Below are positions 8,705 to 19,955 of a DNA stretch of 64,000 bases, piece after piece. Source of the stretch: Mesostigma viride (taxonomy: Eukaryota; Streptophyta; Mesostigmatophyceae; Mesostigmatales; Mesostigmataceae); assembly GCA_009746045.1 (NCBI GenBank), contig RPFO01000418.1, positions 1,861,670-1,925,669 on the forward strand. The letters run 5' to 3'. Positions within the stretch are counted from its first letter, which is position 1. Each line of letters starts with the position of its first letter. Below the pieces are notes generated by a model. It made no database searches and was not told the origin of the DNA. It saw nothing but the letters and a program-made list of their open reading frames with translations. The translations under genes were made by a program, and so were the position numbers.

Positions 8705-9634
8705 TCATTCCACGGGGTCCGGCAGCTTCTCGTACTCCGCCATCCTGCGCCTGCACTGGTCTATGGAGTCGTCCACGGCTTTGGCCCGGTTGCACCCCGC
8801 GTGCAGCCACCTGTAGTTGTCGGGGAAGTACGTCCTGTCGAACGTGTCCGTCTTGTCGGGGGACGGGGCGAGCTCAGGGGAGTCCAGCGACATCCGCCCC
8901 TCGCAGTGGCCGCAGTGCCACTCCTGGCTCTCCAGTTTCCTGACGGCCTCCAGCAGGCGCGGGGACAGGTCTCGCTCCCCGTGGGGCGTGGACTGCCAGC
9001 TCAGGGGCAGGTCGCTCTTCACCCTCGACTGGACGCCGTAGAACGCTTTCTTCACGTGCGACCACACCGCGGGGTCGACATCGGGGGGGCACTCCCCGTA
9101 ATGCTGGCAAGGGCTCCTGGGCCGCTTCCCGGCCGGTGCCGCCTCCGGGAAGGGCAGCACGGGCGGGGAGTCGTCCGGGATGGGCAGCCCCTTCCGGGCG
9201 CGCAGGTACTCCTCCTCCATCCTGAGGTGCTTCAGCTCGTCGTACTCCGATTCCAGAGGGCCCACCCTGCAACGCCCGCACCTCCACTCGGGGGGCATGC
9301 CCGTCGCCGACTCGGTCAGAGACAGCCCCGCGCCGTCCGGGACCAGATAACGCACCAGGATCCCCATGCGGGGGACCTCCTCCGACGAGTGGAAGCGGAT
9401 CGGGGTCGCGCACTTGGCGCACTTGCCGTCCCACATGTCGCGGGCCTTCGACTCGCGGAAACGCTTGAACCCCCTCCCCGTCTTCGCGCACTTGTACCGC
9501 AGGGCAGAGTTGAAGGTCTGCACCGAAGACCCCACCCTCTGGCGCCACTTGTCCTCCGCGTCGTTCGTCACGTAGAACTCCGGGGTTGCCATCTCCGTTT
9601 CTCGCCCGTCGCCGCTGTTATCATACCCCCACAT
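8705..9634 (-). CDS. HNH-like zinc-binding protein, right arm copy
   Basis: The mirror copy of the gene at 6961-7890: the same 309-residue protein with paired CxxC motifs and the C-terminal NYRWLHAGCNRAK. The ATG is the complement of 9632-9634. Because one C is missing upstream, the open frame runs further 5' (to 9871) than on the left arm. I keep the shared start. The 3' ends of both copies face the palindrome centre. Confidence 0.65.
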   Translation of the reverse strand: MWGYDNSGDGRETEMATPEFYVTNDAEDKWRQRVGSSVQTFNSALRYKCAKTGRGFKRFRESKARDMWDGKCAKCATPIRFHSSEEVPRMGILVRYLVPDGAGLSLTESATGMPPEWRCGRCRVGPLESEYDELKHLRMEEEYLRARKGLPIPDDSPPVLPFPEAAPAGKRPRSPCQHYGECPPDVDPAVWSHVKKAFYGVQSRVKSDLPLSWQSTPHGERDLSPRLLEAVRKLESQEWHCGHCEGRMSLDSPELAPSPDKTDTFDRTYFPDNYRWLHAGCNRAKAVDDSIDQCRRRMAEYEKLPDPVE

Positions 9635-10019
9635 TTTATTCCCTCCCCCGTAAGCGCAGCCCCCTCTTAACCCCGGCCCGGGGGCGCGGGCACCAGACTC
9701 GCATCCGTCACTCACCCGCCGGGCCCAGGGTAGCGGACCACCCACGCGGCCGTCCCGGGGGGCAAGCGCAACCCCCTCCCAACCCCGGCCCGGGGGGCGC
9801 CGGGACGCAGACTGTCCAGAACGGATCCGAGCCCAAAAGAAGCCCGACCGAAACCACGCATTCTCATCCACCCTCGACCCCCCACCCGCCCGCGCCGCCC
9901 CTCCAGGAGGGAAAAGGACGTTTCAAACACATCCAGACTCGGGGCGCGACGGACCCGGGACGGGGGGCGAGCGAACCTGCCGCCACCTCTCCCGCCGCCC
10001 CCGACCATCGGAGGTGGAG

Positions 10020-10173
10020 TGGATTCTCGTGCACGACTTCTTTTTCAGCCACCCCGGGAAATATTATTCCTGTATATATAGCCCTATATATAGCCTATAC
10101 CCTTTGCAATTTTTCATTACCCATATAATTATTTTTGAAAGAGTCTAAAAAAGAAGTAGTGCAAGAGAATCCA
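10020..10173. promoter_or_regulatory. AT-rich core between inverted repeats, right arm
   Basis: The mirror of 6421-6574, with the same TATATA boxes and flanking inverted repeats. It lies upstream of the minus-strand arm gene. Confidence 0.45.
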
Positions 10174-10454
10174 AGCAAGCGTCGCCCATCGGGAGGGACG
10201 GGGCGGGGGGCGAGTGAAATTGGCGGGGCCTCTCCGGCCCCTCTCGCCGGTCGGAGGTGGATTACCTTCTCCCCCCTCGTTTGCCCCTTCGCCGCCTCCC
10301 AGGGCCGGGACAGGCGACGGCGGCGGTGGAGATTACAGGACTTCTGTTCGGACCGGGGGCTCCAAGGGGTCCAGGGGGTCCAGGGGGTCCAGGGGGTCCA
10401 GGGGGTCCAGGGGGACTGGGGGCTGCAGAGGCTCTGGGGGGGTAGCTCACGTAG

Positions 10455-10475
10455 TTGCTGGTACTATGCTAATCT
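10455..10475. other. Virus-like / host-like junction
   Basis: The match to the left arm ends at 10461, after GTAGTTGCTGG. Beyond it the DNA becomes AT-richer, with host-type repeats and intron-like structure. The break lies inside what would be the hairpin stem seen at 6067-6146. This is either an integration boundary or an assembly join. Confidence 0.5.
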
Positions 10476-10479
10476 CTTT

Positions 10480-10880
10480 AGAAACATAATTACACGGAAG
10501 TTACAAATCTCATCTGCATCATGCCCCAAGACACTACATTAAAGAATCAAATAAAATTATAACATGCCTCCGTTGGGAGATCATGCAGCACATGCATATT
10601 CCTTGCTGAATGGGTAGAGGTGGGTCAAGCCGCGACATCGAAATAAGCTAACTCTAAGCTATCTAGTCTACAAAATCCTCACTACACTTCTCCCCAAAGC
10701 GCCCCTTCCGCTTTGGGGGAGGGGGCTTACCCACATGGGCTGGCGTGTGAGCCGGGACATTGGTCTTCCACCTCTTCTTGTTCTGCATAGGAACAGAGAG
10801 CGAAGAAATGCGGTGTGGGGACCCCTTCTCGTGGTAATGCGTTACATGTACTCCCCACCGGGCTTTGCTCTTCATGGGTT
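10480..10880 (-). pseudogene. 3' remnant of the TNP2-like gene family
   Basis: Minus-strand sequence matches the 3' flank of the TNP2-like gene around 50960-51250. Shared elements include TCCGTTGGGA, CTAACTCTAAGCTA, CAAAGCGCC and a peptide of the form MQNKKRWKTNVPAHTPAHVG, against MQDRMRWQTIVQAHTSAPVG there. Only the tail is present, so this is a truncated copy abutting the virus-like junction. Confidence 0.5.
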
Positions 10881-10904
10881 CATAAAGACAACAATTATTC
10901 AGTA

Positions 10905-11010
10905 AGAATTTAATAAATTAGGAACATATATCCGTTGGGAGTCACTGTTACACATATACCTGAAAAGGGGCATATGATTTTAAATACATTCTGAGCTACA
11001 ACCTGCACGT
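10905..11010 (-). repeat. Dispersed repeat with CCAACGG hairpin end
   Basis: A reverse-orientation copy of a small repeat. In sense it reads GTAGCTCAGAATGTATT, CATATGCCCCTTTTCAGG, then ACTCCCAACGGAT, TATGTTCCTAAT. Sister copies occur at 20735-20850, 21160-21275 and 42430-42550. Confidence 0.65.
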
Positions 11011-11980
11011 GCATGGGTTTAGTTAACTGGCACCTATACTAGAGGCCTGACATGGGGTGGAGCTTCAGTGCTTCCCCGCCTTCTCCTTCTCCCACACTGG
11101 GTGCTCCGCGTCCTTCTTCTCCGGCCCTGCCCATGGGTGCACCGGCCCCGCCTCCTCCTTCTCCTCACGGGACGATTCGCGCTCCACGCATGGCTGCAGC
11201 ATCAGTTAGCACGGGCAAGACATAGCAGTAACCGCGCTATGGCTGTTCTAGCACCAGCCTAGCAGACTGCCATGATCACTCAGCAAACCCACGACAGCTA
11301 AACCCTTGGCTGTCACAACCAGTCCATGCATCATTAAGTATGGGTACAGGGAAAGCTTCCCGCATATCCATGGCCATATGGATGGCAGCAACACAACGAC
11401 TTGCCCCCTAGCCCCCCGTGCACACACAAAAACGTGGGTCGTGGCTTCCACGCCCCATCCGCCATGCATGACAGCGCGTACCTTACTCGCATTCACACCG
11501 GGCTGCATCCCAGCGCCGTTGCTGTCCCCATGTGACACGTCGGCTGATTAAGCAGATACACAGCAGAGTCTGATGTAAACCGCTAAACCCCAAACCCATG
11601 CAGACCACAGTCAAGGACGCGTGCATGTCAAGCCATGCCAATTGTGAACCGTACAGCAATTTACTTTTCAAGCCTGAAGAGGTGGATAGCAGATACTAGC
11701 CTGGAAGAGGTTACAGGGGCACATGTCCATTAGCGAGCGGAACAACACAGCATACACCCTACAAGCGTACCGCACAATGTCCTCCTGCAATTGTCTGCAG
11801 ATCTCCCAATGCCGCAGACATCTCCACTGCTCTCATGGCGATTGCAAATGCTTCATGCCGCTGACATCTCCACTGCTCTCATGGCGATTGCAAATGCTTG
11901 ATGCCGCACCTCTGCTTACAGCAGAAAAGCTTCCTCCGGGCGAGGCACCTGACTGGAACCAACACCCATTCCTTGGCTTC
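11011..11980. other. Intergenic DNA with one 46-bp tandem duplication
   Basis: No convincing gene. A 46-bp unit (TCTCCACTGCTCTCATGGCG...) is duplicated at 11821-11910. The short frames here look random. Confidence 0.4.
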
Positions 11981-13089
11981 ACAACGTGGCCATGACAGCA
12001 TCGTGAATCTGCTTCGCCAACGCCCACACTTCAGGACCCGCGCCCTGCACCGCCATGGCCACAGGCTGCACCGCTGCAATCGATGCAGCATTCACTGCCT
12101 GCGCCGCACCATGTACTGCATGCACGAAAGCCAATCCTGGCTCGGTTATCATGGTCTTGCCCGATTCCTGCTGCTTCTTCTTCTTCGATGCGGTCATGCG
12201 CACTTTATACCCCTTCCTCTCCAAGCACGCCTTCAGCACCTGGCTCGTGCGGTGCTGAATATGCTTCTGAAGGCGCGCCTTCTAAACACGAAATGTTGGC
12301 AATGTATGATTCCCAAACGGCATGATAGGCACATAATCAGTCCCATTAATTGCTTTGCGGCAGTCAATGCACCAGAACACCTGTTGAAAAAAGAAGGTTA
12401 TGCACGCTAGCGATTACCCGCGGCAAGAAGCAATCAACACGCCTCGCTAACAACTGCAACCACAATGTAATTCATGACGGGCCACTCACCGCTACCCTGC
12501 TCTCCTGCTTCAATGTCTCCCCATTCTCAAGGCCTCCATTGTAAACCTCTCCGTCTTCACCATCGTCATCGTCTTCCTCTTCCTCCACTCCGACGTATCC
12601 GTGTTTCCTTTTCCTAAGATACCTAGGGTTGTTCAAGTCGTATGTGCGGCGTTGGCACACTTCCAACAAAATTTTGGCCGCCTCTACCCATTACCATTTA
12701 TTCGTACTATCATAACATATCCAGGCGTTTGAAAAATCATTCCCTCGTTCGAACTTCTACCCCTGGGCGTCCATGACGAGGCAGTCACGACGGGACGCAG
12801 ATGCACAAAAATAAAACAAGGCGACATCCCTTCAATCATTGACCAAAAAACAGAATACGCGCAGAACTTGGATTTCAACACCACGCACCCATTACCAGCG
12901 AGCACGGCTGGCCTGCAACCGCCATCATTTCATAACCAGAAGCCAGGGCCCACACTCCATCCCGTTACCTCATCTTCCACGCACGGCTTCCGCTGCTTCC
13001 CTCTGCTCTTTCGCATTCTCCGCCAGCAACCTCGCCTTCTCCTCGTCCAACAATCCACTAAGAATAAAATCCCCTCTATTGGACGCCAT
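11980..13089 (-). CDS. Possible multi-exon host gene (minus strand)
   Basis: Exon-like pieces line up on the minus strand. The first starts at the ATG at 13087-13089 (MASNRGDFILSGLLDEEKAR..., coiled-coil-like) and ends before a GTGCGT donor near 12980. The second, about 12669-12500, encodes EVCQRRTYDLNNPRYLRKRK and an acidic run before GTGAGT. The third, about 12381 to 11980, follows TTTTTTCAACAG and encodes FWCIDCRKAINGTDYVPIMP, then a Lys-rich stretch. A TAG interrupts this last exon after THRV-like sequence near 12290, so the copy may be dead. The product is unknown; CxxC plus two histidines hints at a zinc finger. Confidence 0.35.
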
Positions 13090-13299
13090 TCAGACGAACT
13101 TTGCTAGCGTCTTTTCACCGGCCCCAGCACACATAATCTATAGCCGCTTAATGACAACGGCCGACAACGACAACTGCTGAATAGGCGAAAAAGGCTGATA
13201 ACTACATTTTTATATTTCGCTGCATTTGCTAATAGACACGCACGTTCTCCCACTTCTCCATTACAATATAATTATCCATCTGGCCGTGTACAGGCAAAG

Positions 13300-13593
13300 A
13301 TCCCCGAAGTAGCTTACTGAAACGTATCTTACAGCATCGGATCACTGGCACCTAATCTACAGGTGGTAGATTACCAACCAAGACCCGTCGCGGTAATTTA
13401 CTCTGTCGGTAATGTACTACCAAAGATGTGCAGTCGTAACGTTACTCTTACTTACGGCTAGTAAAATTACTACCAATCATCCTACGTAGTAATGATTACG
13501 GCGTTGGATCTCACGCCTCGGATCTAGGTAGTAAGATAAGACCTCGTAATTTACGCCTCGGATGCTTTTTACTACCCTCGGACGAAAAGTATA
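13300..13593. repeat. GTAAT/GTAAC-rich low-complexity stretch
   Basis: GTAATTTAC, GTAATGTAC and GTAACGTTAC-type words recur with a CGCCTCGGAT motif (three times). No gene is seen. It borders the (CCA)n tract. Confidence 0.4.
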
Positions 13594-14463
13594 GTGCACC
13601 ACCACCACCACCACCACCACCAGTCCACCACCACCACCACCACCACCACCACCACCACCACCACCACCACCACCACCACCACCACCACCACCACCACCAC
13701 CACCACCACCACCACCACCACCACCACCACCACCACCACCACCACCACCACCACCACCACCACCACCGCCACCACCACCACCACCACCACCACCACCACC
13801 ACCACCACCACCACCACCACCACCACCACCACCACCACCACCACCACCACCACCACCACCACCACCACCACACCACCACCACCACCACCACCACCACCAC
13901 CACCACCACCACCAGCAGTACCACCACCACCACCACCACCACCACCACCACCACCACCACCACCACCACCACCACCACCACCACCACCACCACCACCACC
14001 AGTCCACCACCACCACCACCATGCACCACCACCACCACCAGTCCACCACCACCACCACCATGCACCACCACCACCACCACCATGCACCACCACCACCACC
14101 AGTCCACCACCACCACCACCACCACCACCACCACCACCACCACCACCACCACCACCACCAAACCACCACCACCACCACCACCACCACCACCACCACCACC
14201 ACCACCACCACCACCACCACCACCACCACCACCACCACCACCACCACCACCACCACCACCACCACCACCACCACCACCACCACCACCACCACCACCACCA
14301 CCACCACCACCACCACCACCACCACCACCACCACCACCACCACCACCACCACCACCACCACCACACCACCACCACCACCACCACCACCACCACCACCACC
14401 ACCACCACCACCACCACCACCACCACCACCACCACCACCACCACCACCACCACCACCACCACC
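13594..14463 (+). repeat. (CCA)n microsatellite, about 870 bp
   Basis: A nearly pure CCA/CAC trinucleotide tract with a few interruptions (AGTCCA, ATGCACC, GCAGTACC, CCACACC). All six frames are open through it, which gives artificial poly-His, poly-Thr, poly-Pro, poly-Val, poly-Trp and poly-Gly ORFs. Confidence 0.97.
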
Positions 14464-14790
14464 CACTAGGAGTTAATTTGAAGCCCCCGTAACCTGTCCG
14501 GTAACTTCGACGCCCCCGTAACCTGCCCGGTAACTTCGACGGGGCAGGTTACGGGTCCGTATTCGTTGGCGGTTTAGGTTACCGGACCGGTTACGGTACC
14601 ATTCGGAATATTGGCCCCGAGATTCGGTACGGCCCAATAACTGGGCCGGTTATGTTTACGGGGGCGTGAACGGCTTCGGTTCAGGTTACGTTGGGGTATA
14701 CGGGACGGGTCAGGTAGTGGGTACGGCGCCATAGCTGCTCCAATATTAGGTACTGGGCTGGTTACGGGGCCGTTATCGTTAACTGGATCG
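14464..14790. repeat. GTAAC/CCGGT-rich low-complexity stretch
   Basis: A repeated motif CCCGTAACCTG(T/C)CCGGTAACTTCGAC occurs twice, followed by degenerate variants. No gene. Confidence 0.4.
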
Positions 14791-14903
14791 TAAACCGCGA
14801 CATAGCTGGCTAGCTACGCATGCACACTGTGGAAGACGTAGAAGACGACGAAGACATTGGTAATTAAGTCTTTCGCAGTCAGGACAGCCTCTGTTGTGTA
14901 TCG

Positions 14904-17900
14904 ATGGAGGACGCGCGGGCCTGGGAAGCACGCTGGGTGGCAAAGCGCACAGCGGCAACCGCATTCGCAGAAGAATCTCTGGCAGCAAAGGTACGTCGGA
15001 CCCCTCACAAGACGGCTGCCATGGGAATTAATGAATATAGTAGCTGAGAACGCATATGCGTATATGTCGTCGCCAGGGGACGCTGTCGCAGACTATAGCT
15101 TCTCGCAAAGGTTTGAGGGGATTCATAAAACGTATTGTGGCAAGGATGATGTGGGTATGGTTGTGTTCACCCTATCGTCGCAGTTGACCACCCTATCGTC
15201 GCAGCGGCATCACAGCGCTCAAAAGCTGAGGGGCCGCCATGCAATGTCCCTGTACTTTTTATTGCGCAGATAAGGAAGCGTTGTAGTGAGCACCATGTTG
15301 CATGGGTTGCATTCGTTATACTGCCTGTAGATAGTGGCCACGACTAGTTTATTTGAGCTTACCCTTGTTGTAATGATATGTGACAATACTTCAATGTGGT
15401 GAGCCAACCATGCTTGATATGATCTGCTGCGTGCAAGCTGCCATAATACCGTGATCCTGTTGGATGATCCTACTTGGTTCCCTGTCCTCCATTGCCCATG
15501 TTTTTTGCCCATGTCAGTTAGCGCAGTTTAGGATGTGTTGTTTTGTTGTTGAGCTGGGTTGGCATAGGCCTTACACTCTAACCCGGGGGAAACAGAGAAA
15601 ATGCTGGTTAGGCACGTGAGTGCTACCGTCAGTGTTCACATAGTTGCCATGCACCCAGTGCATTGTCGTGTCTGCCTCATCATCTGCCGGCTCACCGTGG
15701 CAGCGTTGATTTCTGACTTTCCCTTGTTGTAATGATGTGACAATACTTCAATGTGGTGAGCCAACCATGCTTGATATAATTTACTGCACGCAAGCTGCCA
15801 TAATACCGTGATCCAGTTGGATGATCCTACTTGCATGGTTCCCTGTCCTCCATTGCCCATGTTTTTTGCCCATGTCAGTTAGGGCAGTTTAGGATGTGTT
15901 GTTTTGTTGTTTACCTTGGTTGGCATAGGCCTTACACTCTAACCCGGGGGAAACAGAGAAAATGCTGGTTAGGCACGTGAGTGCTACCGTCAGTGTTCAC
16001 ATAGTTGCCATGCACCCAGTGCATTGTCGTGTCTGCCCCATCATCTGCCGGCTCACCGTGGCAGCGTTGATTTCTGACTTTCCCTTGTTGTAATGATGTG
16101 ACAATACTTCAATGTGGTGAGCCAACCATGCTTGATATAATTTACTGCACGCAAGCTGCCATAATACCGTGATCCAGTTGGATGATCCTACTTGGTTCCC
16201 TGTCCTCCATTGGCCATGTTTGTTGCCCATGTCAGTTAGGGCAGTTTAGGATGTGTTGTTTTGTTGTTTACCTTGGTTGGCATAGGCCTTACACTCTAAC
16301 CCGGGGGAAACAGAGAAAATGCTGGTTAGGCATGTGAGTGCTACCGTCAGTCAGTGTTCACATAGTTGCCATGCACCCAGTGCATTGTCGTGTCTGCCTC
16401 ATCAGTCTGCCGTCTCACCGTGGCAGCGTTGATTTCTGACTTGTTCCCCCGCTCCGCATGCGTTGGGATTCCGTTTTGGCGTTGCCGTTGAATACAGGTG
16501 AGGGAATGCAAAGAACCGCTTGACTTCTCTGAAGCATCAGCAAAGTTTGACGTACACGGCGACCCATGGAAGCGTGAGGCGGGGGCAATATACATGGAAC
16601 AGGAATTGAAAAAATGGCATCAACAAAATCCCAAGCTGTGGAGCAGCCTGAAATTAGTAAAGAATGGAGTTGTGACCACCACACTTCAGGGAACCACAGC
16701 GGTGAGTCACTCTCTTATTTTAGTTGGTGGCAATTTATTGCTGTGATGCAGGCTGCCATGCCAGCAGTCTTCCCTAATGTGTGTGGTAGGAGTACAAGAC
16801 AAAGGCAGTTATGGTGCTGGCCCCTGCACTGACCCTGCCGCTACATGGTTGGTAATGTTGCTGCTTGGTTGGCTTTCCTTTGACGTGCATATCGTCCAAT
16901 TTCGGTAATGCAGAATGCACGCCTAAGGAAGCACATCATTACCTGGAGCAGGGCACGAGAGGCAGCAGAAAAGAGAGAGGAAGAGAGTGAAAGAGAGGCG
17001 GCGAAGAAGCGCGAGGAACAGGATCGGAAAGGCAAGAGGCAGCGGGTGGAGGAACATGGCAACGAAGCCAGCGGCAGAGAGGAGCTGCGAGCAAGCATGT
17101 CAACTGCGGTGGATGCAGACGTGGGGGAGGCACATGCGGGGCAAGCATGTGTAGGCCTGGAAATCGTGCCAGGGCCCACCGTGATTGCAATTGCCGAGTT
17201 CCTGCTGAAGCGAGCACTGGCCTCATTGCCGCAGTTGGCAGCCAAGGACGCGAGCATCACGGAAGTGGATGCTTTGTGCAAGGAAGAAAACTCGGGATCG
17301 GGGAGTCCAGCGGTGGACCTGATGAACAACACAGCCTGTGCCCTTGCAAATGCCGCGCTGCAGTTGGTCTCCAACTCCGTCCATGTTGATGGCAAGGTCA
17401 GTGGTGGCACAGTTTCTTCCTGTTTTGGGTATGACGCATAAATAATTGCCCCTTGTATGTACGGGTGCGGTCGATTGGCCTCCCTCCAGCAACATTGCAA
17501 CATCCGTTACTGACGTCCACTGCATGTGGCGGATGCGTTCCTTCTGCATGGGGTTTGCCTTGTGTGCCGTTATTGCGCAGGGTGTCGTCAGTACATCGGA
17601 TGCACTGGGGCCCCAGGCCGGTCAGGGGGGCATTCCAGCGGAGCAGCAAGCGAGTACATTGACACAGGAGGGGACAAGGCAGGCCGAGGTGGGGGGCAAC
17701 ACCGGGGGGCGGCAGCACCGGTGGAGCGGGGGAAGCAGGAGGAGGCGGGGGAAGCCAAGCCTGAGGGGGGTTGCGCCGGGGGGAGGCAGCGAAGGTGGAG
17801 CGGGGGAAGCAGGAGGAGGCGGGGGAAGCCAAGGACGAGGAGGGGAGCAGCGCCGGGGGGAGGCAGCGAAGGTGGAGCAGGGGAAGCAGGAGGAGGAGGG

Positions 17901-19794
17901 GAAAGCCAAGGCCGAGGAGGGGAGCAGCGCCGGGGGGGAGGCAGCGAAGGTGGAGCAGGTGAAGCAGGAGGCGGGGGAAGCCAAGGCGGAGGAGGGGAGC
18001 AGCGCCGGGGGGGAGGCAGCGAAGGTGGAGCAGGTGAAGCAGGAGGAGGGGAAAGCCAAGGCGGAGGAGGGGAGCAGCGCCGGGGGGGAGGCAGCGAAGG
18101 TGGAGCAGGGGAAACAGGGTCAGGCGGGGAAGGGCAAGGCCGAGGAGGGGAGCAGCGCCGGGGGGGCGGAAGCAAAGGTGGAGCAGGGGAAACAGGGTCA
18201 GGCGGGGAAGGGCAAGGCCGAGGAGGGGAGCAGCGCCGGGGGGGAGGCAGCGAAGGTGGAGTCACTCCCGGGGTGAAGCAGGAGGAGGGGGGGAAGCCAA
18301 GGACGAGGAGGGGGTCAAGACCAGAGGGGCGGCAGCAAACAGGAAGCGGGTGAAGCAGGAGGAGGGGGGGAAGCCAAGCCTGAGGAGGGGGTCAAGACCA
18401 GAGGGGCGGCAGCAAAGGGGAAGCGGGTGAAGCAGGAGGAGGCGGGGAAGGGCAAGGGCGAGGAGGGGAGCAGCGCCGGGGGGGCGGAAGAAAAGGTGGA
18501 GCAGGGGAAACAGGGTCAGGCGGGGAAGGGCAAGGCCGAGGAGGGGAGCAGTGCCGGGGGGGCGGAAGCAAAGGTGGAGCAGGGGAAACAGGGTCAGGCG
18601 GGGAAGGGCAAGGCCAAGAAGGGGGGGAAGACAGGAGGGAAGACAGCAAAGGGCAAGCATGGGAAGAAGGTGGAGTTAGTCGTGGTGTCGAGTGAGGAGG
18701 AGGAGGAGGAGGAGGCGGAGCCGAGGAAGGTAGCGACCGATGAGGAGAAGAGCAAGGAAACATACTGTCAGTTCTGCAAGATGACCGCTAAAGTTTATCA
18801 TCAACACAAGGACGAGCGTCTGTACCCAAACAGAATCACCTTCACCAACTTTGCATCAGGCTGCCATGTGGACGCAGGTATCATGTTTGTCTGGGCGTTG
18901 ATCCTCGCGTCCTACTGGGGACGCATGTGGGGGCTGATTTTGATAGGGGGGAGAGCGCGTGGAGAGGACCACTGCAGTGAACGATGCGAGGTGGGATGGC
19001 AGCTGATGCAGTGTGTGTGGTACCTAGCCTTTTCCAAGCCGGACAATGAGGATTTGTACCAAGCCAAGCTGGATGAGGCAAGGGACTTGCTACGAGATGC
19101 GCTTGCGAGGGTATCCACAGATGTGAACCCAACGGGAAAGGGCGTCCCAGATGCAACGGTGAGACTGTTGCTTGACCATGTCAAATTGGGTGGCATCAAA
19201 GAGGGCAACTGGATGTGCAAGCCCCCCCGCGTCACCGAGGAGCCTTCTTTTTCGCTTCTCGACCTCTCGTATCGCGAAGAAGCTCACCCCACGCCGCTGT
19301 CCGTCACCGACCGCATCAAAAAAGCGTGCCAGTCATCGCTGTGGGCACATACAAAGCACGCCACGGAAGGTGAGCAGTATCCTGAACCACTGTGCTTCCA
19401 CCCGCGCACGTTCCTAGCTGACGTCCCACCCCCATTCCTGGCCTTCTGCAACCTCCACAACTGGAAATTCCTGCCATGCAGGAAGTACAAGGGAGGGGAT
19501 GTGCCAGTGATAGTGGAGGGGGTGCAGTTGATGGTGGATGGCAAGATGTGCACAGTCACATTGCACCTATGGGCGCTCATCCGGTTTTATAGTTACAAAC
19601 ATTTCACGGCGCTGCTACCCGCTAGTGAATGGGGGGGTGTGGAAAACTGGAATGAGCACGACGGGATAGCGGCGAAGGGCAACAACGGAGAGCCCCTGGC
19701 AAGGGTGCGGCCCGTGGGAAACGTGACCACATACCTCGAGCAATGGGGCTACCACATCGTGGCTGCGGGATACCAGGTACGCCCCACTAGCTGA
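14904..19794 (+). CDS. Multi-exon host gene with Glu/Lys repeat domain
   Basis: Proposed exons are 14904-14990 (MEDARAWEARWVAKRTAATA..., donor GTACGT), 16498-16701 (FSEASAKFDVHGDPWKREAG, donor GTGAGT), 16914-17396 (coiled-coil KREEESEREAAKKREEQ, donor GTCAGT) and 17581 to at least 19794. All junctions are GT-AG and keep phase 0. The last exon begins with roughly ten copies of a KVEQGKQEE-GKAKAEEGSSAGG unit, then an acidic EEEEEEEAE run, then ~390 residues with CQFCKM. A C-terminal HFTALLP...NWNEHDG is loosely like the His box of ubiquitin hydrolases, which is a weak match. The reading frame switches at least twice inside the repeat, at G-runs, and again near 18276. The final CAG/GTACGC at 19776 could be another donor. 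Confidence 0.5.
15358..16440 (+). repeat. ~360-bp tandem repeat, about three copies
   Basis: The start GTGCTACCGTCAGTGTTCAC recurs at 15620, 15981 and 16338 (periods 361 and 357), with a partial copy from 15358. Copies differ by few bases and small indels. The array lies inside the first intron of the gene at 14904. Confidence 0.85.
17730..18640 (+). repeat. Coding minisatellite of the multi-exon gene
   Basis: Units of ~66-75 bp (AAGGTGGAGCAGGGGAAGCA ... GAGGAGGGGAGCAGCGCCGG). The G-run after GCGCC has six G in the early units and seven in the later ones, which moves the KVEQGKQ frame between phases. Confidence 0.85.
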
Positions 19795-19844
19795 GGTTAT
19801 CCCACGAGACGCCCCACCCACTTTCCACGCAGCCTGCTCTACAA

Positions 19845-19955
19845 CTGTAGGTGCACCAAGGGCACCTGCACCAGCATGATCTCTCAGAGCTCAAGGGGGG
19901 CCTGGCATGGGGTGGAAAATCAGCATGGCTATACAAAGGCTAGGGCATGGCTTCT
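19845..19955 (+). repeat. Dispersed ~110-bp repeat, copy 1
   Basis: GTAGGTGCACCAAGGGCACC through GGCTATACAAAGGCTAGGGC. A nearly identical copy in the same orientation is at 37998-38110. Confidence 0.85.

Larger units (their letters stand above)
6133..10461. repeat. Giant inverted repeat (palindrome)
   Basis: Positions 6133-8222 and 8223-10461 are reverse complements. The axis sits in GATCAGAAAC/GTTTCTGATC, between 8222 and 8223. The arms differ in two ways I can see: the right arm has four more minisatellite units (+150 bp), and it has one C fewer in a homopolymer near 9680. Each arm holds one copy of the HNH-like gene, an AT-rich inverted-repeat block and a 10-bp minisatellite. Terminal inverted repeats joined head to head are known from replication or hairpin ends of linear viral genomes such as those of poxviruses and asfarviruses. 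An assembly fold-back would look similar, although a plain fold-back would not add repeat units on one side. Confidence 0.9.

Noticed and set aside
13477..14492. Long ORFs of poly-His, poly-Thr, poly-Pro, poly-Gly, poly-Val and poly-Trp
   Set aside because: All frames of a (CCA)n microsatellite are open; there is no coding signal outside it.
18876..19012. Intron in the last exon of the multi-exon gene (CAG/GTATCA...GATGCAG)
   Set aside because: The splice would change phase, whereas the unspliced frame is open.
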